Positions 1 to 9,627 of a stretch of 47,364 nt of DNA are shown piece after piece. The notes beneath the pieces were generated by a model that saw only the letters and a list, made by a program, of their open reading frames with translations, was not told where the DNA came from and made no database searches. The DNA comes from Lichtheimia corymbifera B2541. Its lineage: Eukaryota; Mucoromycota; Mucoromycetes; Mucorales; Lichtheimiaceae. The stretch's first letter is position 1. Every line of letters starts with the position of its first letter. Both the position numbers and the translations under genes were made by a program. The stretch spans positions 1 through 47,364 of the forward strand of contig JNEU01000635.1 of NCBI GenBank assembly GCA_000697475.1, given 5' to 3'.

Positions 1-155
1 ATACTGATCGCTTACGCCCAATTCATGCAAAACGCCCGCCCACCACCCCTTGGTATGATCCTGTTGTTTCTCGCAAGATTGATCGTCCGACTACATCATT
101 GGTCGAGGTCGACCAACATTCTGGGAGGGGGGTAATGTCGCAGCAACATACCTGA
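1..155 (+). CDS. Ty3/Gypsy retrotransposon polyprotein, C-terminal end (partial)
   Basis: An open frame starting at base 3 runs in from the window edge and stops at TGA 153-155. It encodes a tail beginning TDRLRPIH, then WYDP, then LVEVDQ. This matches the short conserved tail that follows the integrase domain of Ty3/Gypsy Pol proteins (usually V-H-x-D-R-L-x-P). The same landmarks (TDRLRPIH, WYDP, LVEGDQ) occur on the minus strand at the other end of the window, so the two tails support each other. A purine run (GGGAGGGGGG) just before the stop looks like the polypurine tract that primes plus-strand synthesis, and the LTR begins right after it, overlapping the last codons. Only about 50 residues are visible, so activity cannot be judged. 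The family call is from motif recognition and is fairly secure; the clade is not resolved. Confidence 0.7.
   Translation, partial: TDRLRPIHAKRPPTTPWYDPVVSRKIDRPTTSLVEVDQHSGRGVMSQQHT
124..134 (+). other. Polypurine tract next to the left LTR
   Basis: A short G-rich purine run lies directly upstream of the TGTCG that starts the putative LTR. An equivalent purine run lies at the matching place in the minus-strand element at the right end. Position and composition fit the primer for plus-strand synthesis of an LTR retroelement. Confidence 0.55.
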
Positions 156-500
156 TCTTCTTGATCGGTATTATCTTTTGCATACAATCATCTTGGCATC
201 TTTATGCTGCGCCCTCCATCATTACTTCGCCACACTCAATATATATTACTTAGCCCCATCATACAATTATAAATAGTGGACCTGATCATAGAATAAAACA
301 TTATCTTACGTTCTCTCTATTTTATTGTCTATTTGCCTGTGTGGCACTTCTATCCTTCGTGGTCTATATTCCTGTGTGGTCTTATCCTTCGTGGTCTATT
401 CTATTCCTGTGTGGTCTTATTCCTTCGTGGACGTCGTCTATTATTCTCCTGTGTGGATCCAAAAAGAAAGACGACATTTGAATATCACGTGATGAAGTTT
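136..500 (+). repeat. 3' LTR of the left Ty3/Gypsy element (end uncertain)
   Basis: The LTR probably starts with TGTCG at about 136, after the polypurine tract. It has the expected internal order: a TATA box (TATAAATAG, about 268-276) followed by AATAAA (about 293-298), then a C/T-rich segment. Inside the last part are alternating CCTGTGTGG and CCTTCGTGG motifs. I could not find a clear terminal CA or target-site duplication, so the right boundary is an estimate. A relic with TTTGCCTGTGTGGCA and GACGACATTT in the same order, near 5400-5500 on the minus strand, suggests the LTR reaches at least about 490. Confidence 0.5.
336..456 (+). repeat. ~35-nt tandem repeat inside the LTR
   Basis: CCTGTGTGG occurs at 336, 371, 406 and 448, and CCTTCGTGG at 354, 386 and 422. 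This makes an alternating tandem array with a period of about 35 nt. It lies downstream of the LTR TATA box and AATAAA, so it would fall in the R/U5 part of the transcript. Confidence 0.75.
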
Positions 501-689
501 TTTAATGCAAACAAGAATTCGTATCGAAGGATACTTCCTATCCTTCTGTCTGTATCTTTTGGTGCTTTTAGAATCGCTCGTATCATCATTTTAATTATAC
601 GTGTACGATGAGCAAAAACGGACATCAATCGACTAACATGTCGAAAATTGAATCACTGACCACTTTTTTTATAATGAGCCATTCGGCAA

Positions 690-1045
690 TCACGAAAAAT
701 GCATTCGTTATAGTATCAGGATTGGGATTATACTATGCAAAAGATTGAGCCTACCATGTCTTATGAATAACTTGTATGTTATACCCGACTTGCACCTGAC
801 AAAATTGCGGCGGCATTGTAGTAGATCAGATATGTTGTTGGTTGAAAGAGCCAATATATATGACTTCTTTCCATCCAGCTGTTGGTCTATCTCCTTTTTG
901 AAAATCTTCCACTGCAACATAAACAATGAACATTAGTTGCATTGTGGTGTACTCGATAGCTGATAATACGGCATCATCCATGGTATCCATATGCATTAAG
1001 TAAGTTGCTACGTGTAAATAAAGCTGCTTCTATACAATGGCTATT
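690..1045 (-). repeat. Inverted partial copy (copy C) of the flanking repeat
   Basis: Read on the minus strand, about 1040 down to 940 closely matches 3505-3600 of repeat copy A and about 45850-45930 of copy B. Shared landmarks are GCAGCTTTATTTAC, GTAGCAACTT, CATATGGAT, ATGGATGATGCC and ATCAGCTATC, all in order. The match weakens but continues towards 700. This makes a third, inverted and truncated member of the same family. No gene was seen in it. Confidence 0.65.
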
Positions 1046-1322
1046 GCTGACCACGTAAGAAAAAAAGTGTTCGATCCAACTTGCTGACCACATAACAAAA
1101 GGGTGTTCGACCCACCTTGCTGACCACGCGAGAAAACGGTGTTCGATCCACCTTGCTGACATACGAATCACTGATCATGTAAAAGAGCTCTAAAAGGGTT
1201 CGACCCACCTTGTGAACCATGTAAGAGTGTTCAATCCACCTTGCTGACCACATAACAAAAGGGTGTTCAATCCACCTTGCTGACCATGTAGAATAGAGTG
1301 TTCAATCCCCCTTGCTGATACG
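1039..1322. repeat. ~36-nt imperfect tandem array
   Basis: About seven units share the core TTCGATCCACCTTGCTGACCA, with TTCGACCCA and TTCAATCCA variants, joined by A-rich spacers. TGCTGACCA recurs at 1045, 1083 and 1119 and again from about 1243 to 1281, a period of 35-38 nt. The middle unit (1154-1200) is interrupted. It follows directly after the inverted repeat fragment. It is not CRISPR: the units are contiguous and diverged, with no constant-length unique spacers. Confidence 0.8.
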
Positions 1323-1671
1323 AATTCAACCTTTAATTTGAAAGTCAAATTGGATCCTCGCTTTTGCATTTTCGTTCTGAATGATGTTACCTATGAAAGG
1401 CCGGTCCCGTAAAATCCTATCATGCATATGAATAACAAGCGTGCAAAAGACGCAGCTTGGGTATAAAAATCGCAGCAGCGTCACCTTCGTAAGATCATGA
1501 TGCTATTATACTGCCAAGTAAATGACCATATGATAATATCATGTTAAAGTATCCAGCATAAATGACAAGAGGTAAGCTTCACCTTATCACCATTAAAGTA
1601 TGTAAGGGCATGGTAGCTATCACGATGCATCCTTCTCCAGGTTAGTGGCAATGATAAAGGTGAGTCGGTTA
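1323..1671. other. Intergenic, no gene seen
   Basis: AT-rich sequence between the tandem array and repeat copy A. Only short chance ORFs were seen, and no tRNA or motif was recognised. Confidence 0.5.
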
Positions 1672-4430
1672 GTATGTCTTTTCCGATACAATAAAGACGT
1701 GATCCTCCATTGAGTTGCAGAACGAGAAACCAACCAATATATGTTATTAGACGTGTCCACCTTTGGTCGCCGTTGGTTTATGCAGCTTCACACCGTACCT
1801 CCAAATATGACATGGATACCTTCTTTTTTGGATGTTATTTACTCCTGCACCCTCATAAAGACAATCATCATCGCCATCCATTTGCGCAACAACGAGTAAC
1901 GACCAGCTATTCATCTTTCCATTAATGCAGTCGACATCATCCATTAATAGAAACCAACGCCATCACGCTTAAGGCGACATAGGTAAAACATAAAGCTATC
2001 TATTTCTCAACATTTTCATAGTGAAGCGAGAGAACTTTAAGGGAACAAAGTTGCTCGTCGTGGTCGACAGCACCTTGTATGCAAGTTTCACGATGGAGGC
2101 GGGCAATCTTGGGGGTCATGGGCCGTCTACCCCGTTCGTTCATCGTCTACCCTATATTTGGACCGTACAGTTCATAATAAAGCATGCAGGTTTTAAATGA
2201 ATGGAGTTAATCAGCATGACTCAGAGAACCTTCTTACCAAGTTTCAAGTTCGAAAAGGGCAATCCCAAGGTAATTCATACTAATTGTGATTTCATAAATT
2301 TGGACGGGTACGGAATTTCCGACCAACATAGTAAATCCCACATTGTACCCTCCCATTCCTAATTTTCAAATGAAGCATGAGATCTTTATGAGAACGAAAT
2401 TGATCAGCATATCCCAGAGCACGTTGTGTGAAAGTTTGAGGTTCGGAATGGTCAATCTCAAGTTCCTGGGTCGACCGCCCTACATCTATACCATCCCTTT
2501 ATCATTCGGCGCCCCCATTCAAATCCTCACAATGAAGCGTATGGTATTTATTTGAATGGAGTTGATCAGCATGTCAAAGCCCACCGGTCTGACCAAGTTT
2601 TACAATGGAAGTAGACAAGCGCGGGGGTGTGCACTATGCACCCTACATGCGTTCCGTCCGTCCTATATTTGGGCCGTCCGATTCATTGAATCATCATAAT
2701 GAAGCATGTACTTTTTAAATGAATGGAGTTGATCAGCATGATTCAGAGAACCTGCTTACCAAGTTTCAAGTTCAAGATGGGGGATCCCAAGGTAATTCAT
2801 ACTAAATGGCATTTCAATGAATCCGGGTGGGTGCGGAATTTCTGTCCATCATAGTAAACCCAACATTATACCCCCCCCCCCATTCAAAAACTTTGAATGA
2901 AGTGTGGGTTCTTTATTAAGACAAAGTTGATCAGCATGTACGAATGCATATTGTGTAAAAGTTTGAGGTTCGAGGTGGGTAGTCTCAATGTCATGGATCA
3001 ATTACAGTGTGCATGGATTTACAGGGCAGTGCCTGATCTATTTAATTTTCCAGCTCTTCCTCTTCTGGCTTCTTCCCTCTTGCTCCCATTCTCAACGGTT
3101 GCCCCATTCAAGTATAATTACAACTTGCGAACGATTGCCCTGCTTCAACCCATCAATGTCAAGCCTGCAGTTGTCTTGATTCGAAAGCCTTTGACTGAAT
3201 GGCAAGTTCATGGCCTGTGCACCCCACTACAACACCCGCGTTACTTGACACTACACCTTCTCTTGTACAATCCTCTACCACGACCAATCGTAACAGCATT
3301 CATTGCAGCAGTTCTGTTAGCGATGTCTTTACTGCATTGTCTTTTACAGCGTTCACAACCTTGTCACTCTACTGCAACACACCCTCTTGCACACTCCTCT
3401 ACAACGACCAAATGTAGCAACGGTTGTCTTTTACTCGACTGTCTCTTTACTTGCAGCAACCTATATTACAACCCTTTTCTACGTGAACAGCAGATGGACA
3501 TCGGATGGAAGCAGCTTTATTTACGTGTAGCAACTTGCTTTAGTAACATATGGATTCCAATGGATGATGCCATATCAGCTATCAAGTACGCCGCAAGACC
3601 TGGTTGAGCTGCGATGGAAATGACGAACAAAATGATGGATCAGCAGCAATCATATGACTCTTTTCAATCAACATGTTGGATTTGATGGATGGATACGATC
3701 AAGTGCAGTGATGAAAAAGAAACCCTGGAATGTTGCCTTGGTTACTTGGCGCGTTGTCAGCAGAAACGATGGATCATATCACGCGGATACGGCTGAGGAT
3801 GATGATGGATCGGATGGGATGGGCGAAGTACTTTTATTTTTGGCGAAAGAAGGTGTCTTACAGCGATGGATAGCATTGGGGTACATACTCAAGCCAAATC
3901 ACGCAGCAACGATTCTCCAGCAACCAAGAATACAATGATACAGTTATCCCTGTTGCCTCGATGCGACTCACCCGTACCTTAGCCAATTTGCAATGCTGTC
4001 GGTTTACCGTAGTATTAGTTTATAGACATCCACACACTACAATATACTATTCACTGATTGAAAATTAGATTCAAATCAATACATCGAGTATCATCTCAGT
4101 TCACAGGGGCAAGGTGCGGATCACTTGGTTGGTTTCTGCATTAAAAGGGGAAAGATAAATGTGAAGGTGGGAAAGCGAGATTGGATCATTTACATACGCT
4201 ATCGTATCAATATGTTTTTGTCACTTTTGTCACATTACATTCGTCGTCAAAGCTTCCTAGTTAACATGCTGATATGCAATAGGCATAGTTGCTTCTAAAA
4301 CGCTTGATTTACAAAGATAAGAAGCTTAAAGTGATGATGCACAACATACTGCTTGTTACGTAAGTTTGGTCCATTGTAGGCTTAATTCATTATGTTCGAG
4401 GAAGAGTGAGCTGTGATGCAATGTGACACA
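1672..4430 (+). repeat. Long dispersed direct repeat, copy A
   Basis: This segment is collinear with 44013-46800 (copy B, same orientation). Anchors in order are CCGATACAATAAAGA (A 1684; B reads CTGATACAATAAAGA), GTAAAACATAAA (A 1983, B 44394), GCAAGTTTCACGATGGAGG (A 2091, B 44492), ATCCCAAGGTAATTCATACTAA, CTATTTAATTTTCCAGCTCT, CACTTGGTTGGTTTCTG and GCTTAATTCATTATG. Identity looks like roughly 75-85 percent with small indels. The first ~1 kb is made of ~165-bp tandem units. The longest ORF (2897-3607, 236 codons) is not kept open in copy B and is judged non-coding. No transposase, reverse transcriptase or clean terminal repeats were recognised, so this may be a non-autonomous element or a subtelomere-like segmental repeat. 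Confidence 0.8.
2030..3010 (+). repeat. ~165-bp tandem units within copy A (about six)
   Basis: Units recur near 2030, 2185, 2370, 2530, 2700 and 2890. The consensus order is AATGAAGCATG, then TTTATGAGAACGAA or TTTAAATGAATGGAGTT, then GATCAGCATG, then AAGTTTCA(A/C)G, then AATC(C/T)CAAGGT or GGTCATGG, and a GGGCCGTCC-like block. Two alternating subtypes are visible: one ends in GTAATTCATACTAA, the other in GGTCATGGGCCGTC. This suggests an older dimeric unit that was amplified. Copy B has the same order. Confidence 0.7.
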
Positions 4431-4701
4431 GTTAGATACACATACCATGATTCATGTTCTATACACGTTATCATAGGCGGGCCTTACTATAGGCAGGCAG
4501 GCAGCCAGGGAAAGGATAATCATGCATCCTCCACCAATAGGATTACCCTTCAGGTCATGACCTCAGGTCCGTTACACAAGCACGCCCGTCTGCATCCTTT
4601 GCTTTAATGTAGGTGAGGTGGTTGACAATGAACAACGAGCACTTTCCATATAGCATACTACATATGTAAAACATAAAAACAATCATATCTCGAAAGTTTA
4701 C
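4431..4701. other. Spacer between repeat copy A and palindrome
   Basis: No gene or structured RNA was recognised. A run of GGCAGGCAGGCAGCCAGG lies at about 4490-4508. Confidence 0.4.
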
Positions 4702-4928
4702 ATGAAACGTGGGCTCTTCAATCGAACAATATGCTCGGCTGGGTGTAACGCACCTCGTGTAGAAGTTTCACGATCAAACTCGCCAATCTCAAATTTACCC
4801 AATGTCGCCACCAGCCAGAGTCGATTTCGGTGCAAGTTTCACGATCGCGAGTTTGATCGTGAAACTTCTACACAAGGTGCGTTACACCCAGCCGAGCATA
4901 TTGTTCGATTGAAGAGCCCACGTTTCAT
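4702..4928. repeat. Near-perfect 82-bp inverted repeat (palindrome)
   Basis: The left arm 4702-4783 and right arm 4847-4928 are reverse complements with one mismatch visible (CACCTCGTG versus CACCTTGTG), around a 63-nt loop. As a consequence both strands encode nearly the same peptide, starting MKRGLFNRTICSAGC. Each arm resembles one ~165-bp unit of the neighbouring family (ATGAA..., GGGCTCTT, AAGTTTCACGAT, CCAATCTC), so it appears to be two repeat units fused head to head. The near identity of the arms, compared with the diverged tandem units, suggests recent formation or arm-to-arm conversion. Confidence 0.9.
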
Positions 4929-4984
4929 TGTAAAGTTTAGAGATACAGGCACATTTATGTTTTTACATATGCTGTAAGCGTGAT

Positions 4985-5130
4985 GGAGTTGCTTTCTTCC
5001 AGTGGATGGTATCGGCTGCATTAACGGAAAGATGGGGAGCTGAGTGAAATGGCAGATGGTGGTCACACGAATGAGTCCGTGATAAGCTCCTACATAAATG
5101 GGATGATGATTGCTTTTAGGAATGACCTCT
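4985..5130 (+). repeat. Inverted counterpart of 1850-1945
   Basis: GGATGGTATCGGCTGCATTAACGG near 5005 matches, on the opposite strand, the TGGATGATGTCGACTGCATTAATGG at about 1945-1920. A weaker match (AAATGG, GATGATGATTG) follows. The two stretches are inverted relative to each other on either side of copy A and could be remnants of long terminal inverted repeats. Confidence 0.4.
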
Positions 5131-6047
5131 TACTACTAATGCCCCTTATTACTGGTTATTGTCCTATGAGTGTATCCACTGTATTCAATAAAGCATCATC
5201 AAGCAGCTATGTTGTTATTATACTTGATTAATGTATTACGACTCTGCTCCTGTGATACTAGCAAAAATGGTCAATAATAATTGATCCACCTACAATGATC
5301 CCTACCCTGCTATCATATCCTTATCACGAATCAACCACTACAAACATGGTATTTTTATCATTATTAGTCAAGCCATAATATGTGTTTTGACTGTGAACCA
5401 ATATGGCAAAGAAAAGTGGATCAAAATGTCGTCGTTTATTTCTTTGTTATGCGTAAGAAAATGCCACACAGGCAAAATATAAGCGATTGATGCTACTTCT
5501 GGGTATATATATACGATAATAAGAATGTGGATGTGAAGAATTGAAGAATATCAAAAGCAATACATGTAAAAAGAGAGATCAATATGCATTTGGACCGACA
5601 AAAAAAAACTGATGCATAACATGCTTTTCACTATTTACTCCTTTTTGCTATTCCCGTTGCTCCCCTTTCTCTTTTCTTTTTATATTTAAACCTTCAATTC
5701 CATTTCTCTCTTTTCTCCATCCTCTTTATCTCTTTTGTCTTTTTGGATCCTTTTGGGTTGTTAACCTATCTTCTTACTTTTGTAAGTCTTTGTGCACCAT
5801 TGGTCGCTTCACAGCTTAGCTAAATCTTTGTCTTGATTCATTTTCAGTTTTCATTATCTTTTGGTTTATCCTTTGGGACTTATCCTTTCATCGAACTCAT
5901 TCCAAACCACCGATTTATTAAGGTGTGTATCTCTTTTTGCCTGTCTTATCCAAATCCCTTTATTGATATTTTTGACAGGTGGTTTTTATCTTTTTTGAAT
6001 AAAAGTTCTTTCACGGATCCGAACCAGATCACGTGACCCACTCGAAA
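5131..6047. other. Intergenic with LTR-like relic
   Basis: No gene was recognised. At about 5400-5500 the minus strand carries TTTGCCTGTGTGGCA followed by GACGACATTTTGA, the same order as in the left LTR (about 332-490), so this may be a decayed solo LTR. The stretch 5650-5900 is T/C-rich. GATCACGTGACC lies at 6029-6040. Confidence 0.35.
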
Positions 6048-6050
6048 AAG

Positions 6051-6056
6051 AAAAAA
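6051..6056 (-). terminator. RNA polymerase III terminator of tRNA-His
   Basis: On the minus strand a run of six T residues (the + strand shows AAAAAAC) lies about 34 nt beyond the tRNA 3' end. A second short T-run follows at 6045-6049. T-runs of this kind stop RNA polymerase III. Confidence 0.65.
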
Positions 6057-6089
6057 CAAAACCCTTCGAGAGCGGTTGAACCCTTCGAA

Positions 6090-6160
6090 TGCCGTGACCT
6101 GGAATCGAACCAGGGTCAGTGCGGCCACAACGCAATGTACTGCCACTATACTATCACGGC
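6090..6160 (-). tRNA. tH(GUG): tRNA-His (anticodon GTG)
   Basis: On the minus strand the sequence folds as a 71-nt tRNA without an intron. The acceptor GCCGTGA pairs with TCACGGC and the discriminator is A. The D arm is GTATAGTGGCAGTAC, the anticodon loop TTGTGGC gives GTG, and the T arm is CCTGG-TTCGATT-CCAGG. The D-arm start and anticodon-loop sequence match fungal tRNA-His as known from yeast. The internal promoter boxes A (TAGTATAGTGGC) and B (GGTTCGATTCC) are intact. One oddity is that the first pair of the anticodon stem appears to be a T-C mismatch. The extra 5' G of mature tRNA-His is added after transcription in eukaryotes. Confidence 0.95.
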
Positions 6161-6648
6161 TTCTTTCCGTCTTCTTATTAGTAAAGTTCACGCGCAATGA
6201 TAAAGCATCGATTACCCGATTTGGAAAGTGCGAATTGACGCTTCATTTTACCACCATTCGATAGAGAATCCGATAAGACGTTCAATGGTACTTTTAAATG
6301 CATGATTGGGAAGGTCATTCATGCGTAATTTCGAAAATAAGTGAAAAAGGTGATATTGTTTGTATCTCAGACATGACATTAGCTGATCGAAAATGATTGA
6401 CAGCTTGCCAGAGAAAACGAATACACTTTAATAACATATGTATTTCGAAGCTACGTAAGAGTTATGCACAATGATATAAATGCGACGTGTGTTTTATGTA
6501 ATACAATAATCAAATGGATACAGCATAAACGTATCTGCATATAAGGCAGGAGCGAAAGGAGGTTGCGGGAGGAATCTTTAGACTACGCTCGGAGGAGCAG
6601 CTATTACAGCATTTCTTTCTTTCTTCCTTTTACACGCACACACACGCA
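6161..6648. other. Divergent intergenic region, tRNA-His / CCCH gene
   Basis: Holds the upstream region of the tRNA and the promoter and 5' UTR of the CCCH gene. A pyrimidine-rich stretch followed by CACACACACG precedes the ATG at 6649, a pattern seen before other genes here. No other feature was seen. Confidence 0.5.
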
Positions 6649-8348
6649 ATGCAGTCGAAAGACGAGATCCGACAACGCATTCAGCAATTGACAGGTGCTA
6701 TTGAAAAGCATCGAAAGGATCAAACGAACAACCACGCTCGAGGAGGGTACAGCGGTGCACACTATTCCAATCGGCCAATGTCGTTTTCACGAACTTGGAC
6801 CAACAATCACAACCGTGGCAGCCCCAACAAATCTGTTATCTTTAATGGACCCAGGAATGCCCCAGCAACAAGTCATAGTTACAACAAACGGTTGGTGTTG
6901 AACAAGACAGAAGCAAGTACACGACCACCTCAACCTAGGATACCTCCCTCTTCTTCTTCTTCCCCACACAAGAAGCTCGTGCTCAACAACACTACAACGA
7001 AACCGCCAAAGCCAACTTTTTCAGCTACAACAACAACAACAACAACAGCACCAGGAGCACCCAAACAGATTGAAATTGGAGGAGTCAAGTTTATGGTCAA
7101 AGGCAAAAAGTTGATACGACAAGATCGACTAAAGAATCAACCATTACCGAGTGGAATGGCTGCAGGGTCTCATGTGGTTGTAGTGCGTCGTAATAAAAGG
7201 TAAGCGGATCATGTGATATAACACTCATTAAATGACACGCATTGGATAGAACACGACCGCCAGGGAGCGATCCAGGAGCTGCCAAAAAGATGCGACCAAC
7301 AACAGCACGTAGTCGTAAGGGCAATATGGTTTTTGTACGTGGACCTGAAGGATATGTGCGACAAGGCGCCAGTGGAAAATCACTAGTACTCAAAAGCAAG
7401 CGAGTAACGAGACGATATTGTGGTCATTATACACGTTATGGTATGTATATACAAAGGGTTGTTACTTCAACCTAATCTCTTTTTCCTTTAGGCAAATGTC
7501 CGCAGCAACCACGATGTCCTTTTATTCATGATCCCAAACGCCGAGCTATTTGTCCTCGATTCCTGCAAAACAAGTGTCCCAAACCAGCCAACCTATGTCG
7601 ATTATCACATCAACCGACGCCCAATATTATCCCACACTGTGTCCATTTTCAACGAGGACGATGCACCAACACCGATTGTATTTTCAGTCACGTACATGTG
7701 AGACCTGATGCACCTGTTTGCCGTGCATTTGCTATGGAAGGGTATTGCAGCAAAGGGCTCGAGTGCCGTGAAAAGCACATTCATGTTTGTCCCGAGTTTG
7801 CGGAAACTGGTAAATGCTCAAACGCCAATTGTCGATTACCGCACGTCGCACGAAGAGCTGCTACAGGTGGTCAGGGCACAGCAGGCATCATACGACCAGG
7901 CACTTGGGTTAGCACTGCTTACTGGCATGAACAACGTAAACTTCAAGCAGACAGCAACAACAAACGCACTGCCAATCGGACGCTCTCTAATATACCCCCA
8001 CCTAGCAACAGCAACAGCAGTGATAGCAACAACATGACCACGCCTCGACCGACACGAGAAGAAGAGGAACAACAAGGATTTGTGCGGCTCTTTGATGACA
8101 GTGAAGAAGATGAGGGATGGTCACAATACCTATCTCAGGATCATGTACAAGAAGAATCCAGCCAGCTTCATTTTAGCGACAATGATGAGGACGAGGACGA
8201 TGAAAATAGTTCAGTAGGGGATAGTGATAGCAATATGGATGAAGACGAGGATGAGGAGGTGGATGAAGAGGATGAAGAGGTGGATGAGTATGAAATAGCA
8301 GAGGATGATGGGGAATATGTAGAAGAAGAACAAGTTATAGCAAAGTAA
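6649..8348 (+). CDS. Five-finger CCCH zinc-finger protein (ZC3H3 / Red5 family)
   Basis: Exons 6649-7199, 7250-7440, 7492-8348; 532 residues. Residues 241-365 hold five CCCH fingers: C241-C250-C256-H260, C268-C276-C283-H287, C297-C305-C310-H314, C324-C333-C339-H343 and C347-C356-C361-H365. A row of five fingers with the YG(K/R)C and FIHDP signatures is characteristic of animal ZC3H3 and fission-yeast Red5. Those proteins bind poly(A)-associated RNA and act in nuclear mRNA maturation, export and exosome-linked surveillance. The N-terminus is a short helix (KDEIRQRIQQLTGAIEKH) followed by a low-complexity basic, Ser/Thr/Pro-rich region. The C-terminus after about 420 is strongly acidic (Asp/Glu runs). 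The ATG is the first after a pyrimidine-rich leader, and the stop overlaps an AATAAA hexamer. Function is inferred from the family; the finger order makes the assignment strong. Confidence 0.9.
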
Positions 8349-8352
8349 TAAA
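8347..8352 (+). promoter_or_regulatory. Poly(A)-signal-like AATAAA overlapping the stop codon
   Basis: The stop TAA (8346-8348) shares two bases with AATAAA. The next gene starts only 198 bp downstream, so the 3' UTR must be short. Similar overlaps occur at the ends of the next two genes. Confidence 0.45.
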
Positions 8353-8546
8353 TGGACTATTTGCACGTGCATAGCTAAGCCTACTGTTACTTGGACACCG
8401 CCAAGCATCGCTCTTTTCTGTATTCGGTCATTTCATATCGTTTAGACCAGACATTTTGCACTAAAAAATTCGATATTCATATTAGACCACCAGTGAATCC
8501 ACACTACTCTTTTTTTACCTTTCTTTATTCAATTTACCTGTTCTGG

Positions 8547-9558
8547 ATGTTTATAGACGCACTGCTGGTTTGTGTGATTTTTCTTACAGGATGGATTGTA
8601 TGCGATGATACCACGAGTGCTCCAGTCAATCATCTTGTTGCCTTTGGAGATTCATACACCGGTAAAGGCTATATTACGTTTTATCTTTTCATGCCACAAC
8701 TCAAACCACCTTAAAGCCGACAAGGGCGACGAGTGCAATGGGCCAAAGTGGATAAGACAATTGGCTTGGGATAATATTACAATTGACAATCATGCTGTTG
8801 GAGGTGCATACTGCGTGGACACCAATAATACACGCAGTCCCAGTGTGAATCAGCAAACCATGCATTACATCAATTCGATGCCTGACGATGATCCCGCCAC
8901 GACAATCTACGTCATATTTGTTGGTATTAACGATATGGTGGGCCATGTGCGTAAGTAACGAATACAACAATAAGCATGCAGAATGATGCTAACCTTTTCT
9001 GGCACATTAGAGCCAACCGATGTGCTTCGTTGCATCAGTAATCAAATTGATCGACTTCACCAAACCGTGGATGCCAACCGATTTCTTGTATTCAACATGG
9101 TACCGTTTGATAAAAGCCCACGGGAGACTGGAGAACAAGCCATGGCACAAGCGTGGATTGAACAATTTAACGAGCAATTGAATACAACCATTACCGAGAA
9201 GAGTGCTCAGTACAAGGATATGCATATGGTCTTGATTGACACCCACACGATAATATCACAGGTGCTGGATAACCCAGAAAGCTATGGGATTACCCAAGGA
9301 ACGACTGATTATTACGCTCGCACGCATAATCCACGTCAAGACAATGACAAGCTGGATAATGGGAATGTATATTTTTGGTTTGACAAGGCTCACATGACCA
9401 ATGTTGTCCATGCACAACTTTCTAAATCGATTGTTGAGCAGAATCCTTTCCCAAGCATGAATTTAATGAGCACAGGTGGCTCATCCACAAGCTATAAAAT
9501 ATCACCGGTGTATTTTGTAATAGTGATCATGATTGCATTATGTATACTTTATTGTTGA
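8547..9558 (+). CDS. SGNH/GDSL-type esterase-lipase, secretory, C-terminal membrane segment
   Basis: Exons 8547-8661, 8717-8950, 9011-9558; 298 residues. The start at 8547 gives a clear signal peptide (hydrophobic residues 5-18, Cys19). The nucleophile block is AFGDSYT with Ser36, the GxND block is GIND with Asn110, and the catalytic Asp/His pair lies in WFDKAHMT (Asp241, His244). These are the conserved blocks of the SGNH hydrolase superfamily, subgroup of GDSL esterases that cleave ester bonds of lipids or acetylated polysaccharides. The last ~20 residues (SPVYFVIVIMIALCILYC) form a hydrophobic segment after a Ser-rich stretch. This suggests a membrane-anchored or GPI-processed enzyme rather than a freely secreted one. 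The substrate cannot be told from sequence. An earlier in-frame ATG at 8391 would bury the signal peptide and was not chosen. Confidence 0.88.
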
Positions 9559-9563
9559 ATAAA
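9558..9563 (+). promoter_or_regulatory. AATAAA touching the stop codon of the SGNH gene
   Basis: The last base of the stop codon TGA (9556-9558) is the first base of AATAAA. The next start codon is 163 bp further on. Confidence 0.4.
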
Positions 9564-9617
9564 AAGAAATGATGCTTATCTAGTGCGCACATGGCAGGTG
9601 TGACAAGACCACTATCG

Positions 9618-9627
9618 ATTGGCCAAT
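9618..9627 (+). promoter_or_regulatory. CCAAT box upstream of the acyltransferase gene
   Basis: TTGGCCAATA lies about 100 bp before the ATG at 9722, in the short gap after the SGNH gene. CCAAT is the binding core of the fungal HAP/NF-Y complex. Position is suggestive only. Confidence 0.35.

Noticed and set aside
1195..1210. tRNA box B (GGGTTCGACCCACC)
   Set aside because: It is a unit of the tandem array; no D arm, acceptor stem or correct spacing is present.
1039..1322. CRISPR array
   Set aside because: Units are adjacent and diverged, without constant-length unique spacers, and the window is eukaryotic.
2897..3607. 236-codon ORF inside repeat copy A
   Set aside because: It lies on tandem-repeat DNA, has no recognised domain, and the matching stretch of copy B is not open, so it is treated as a chance frame.
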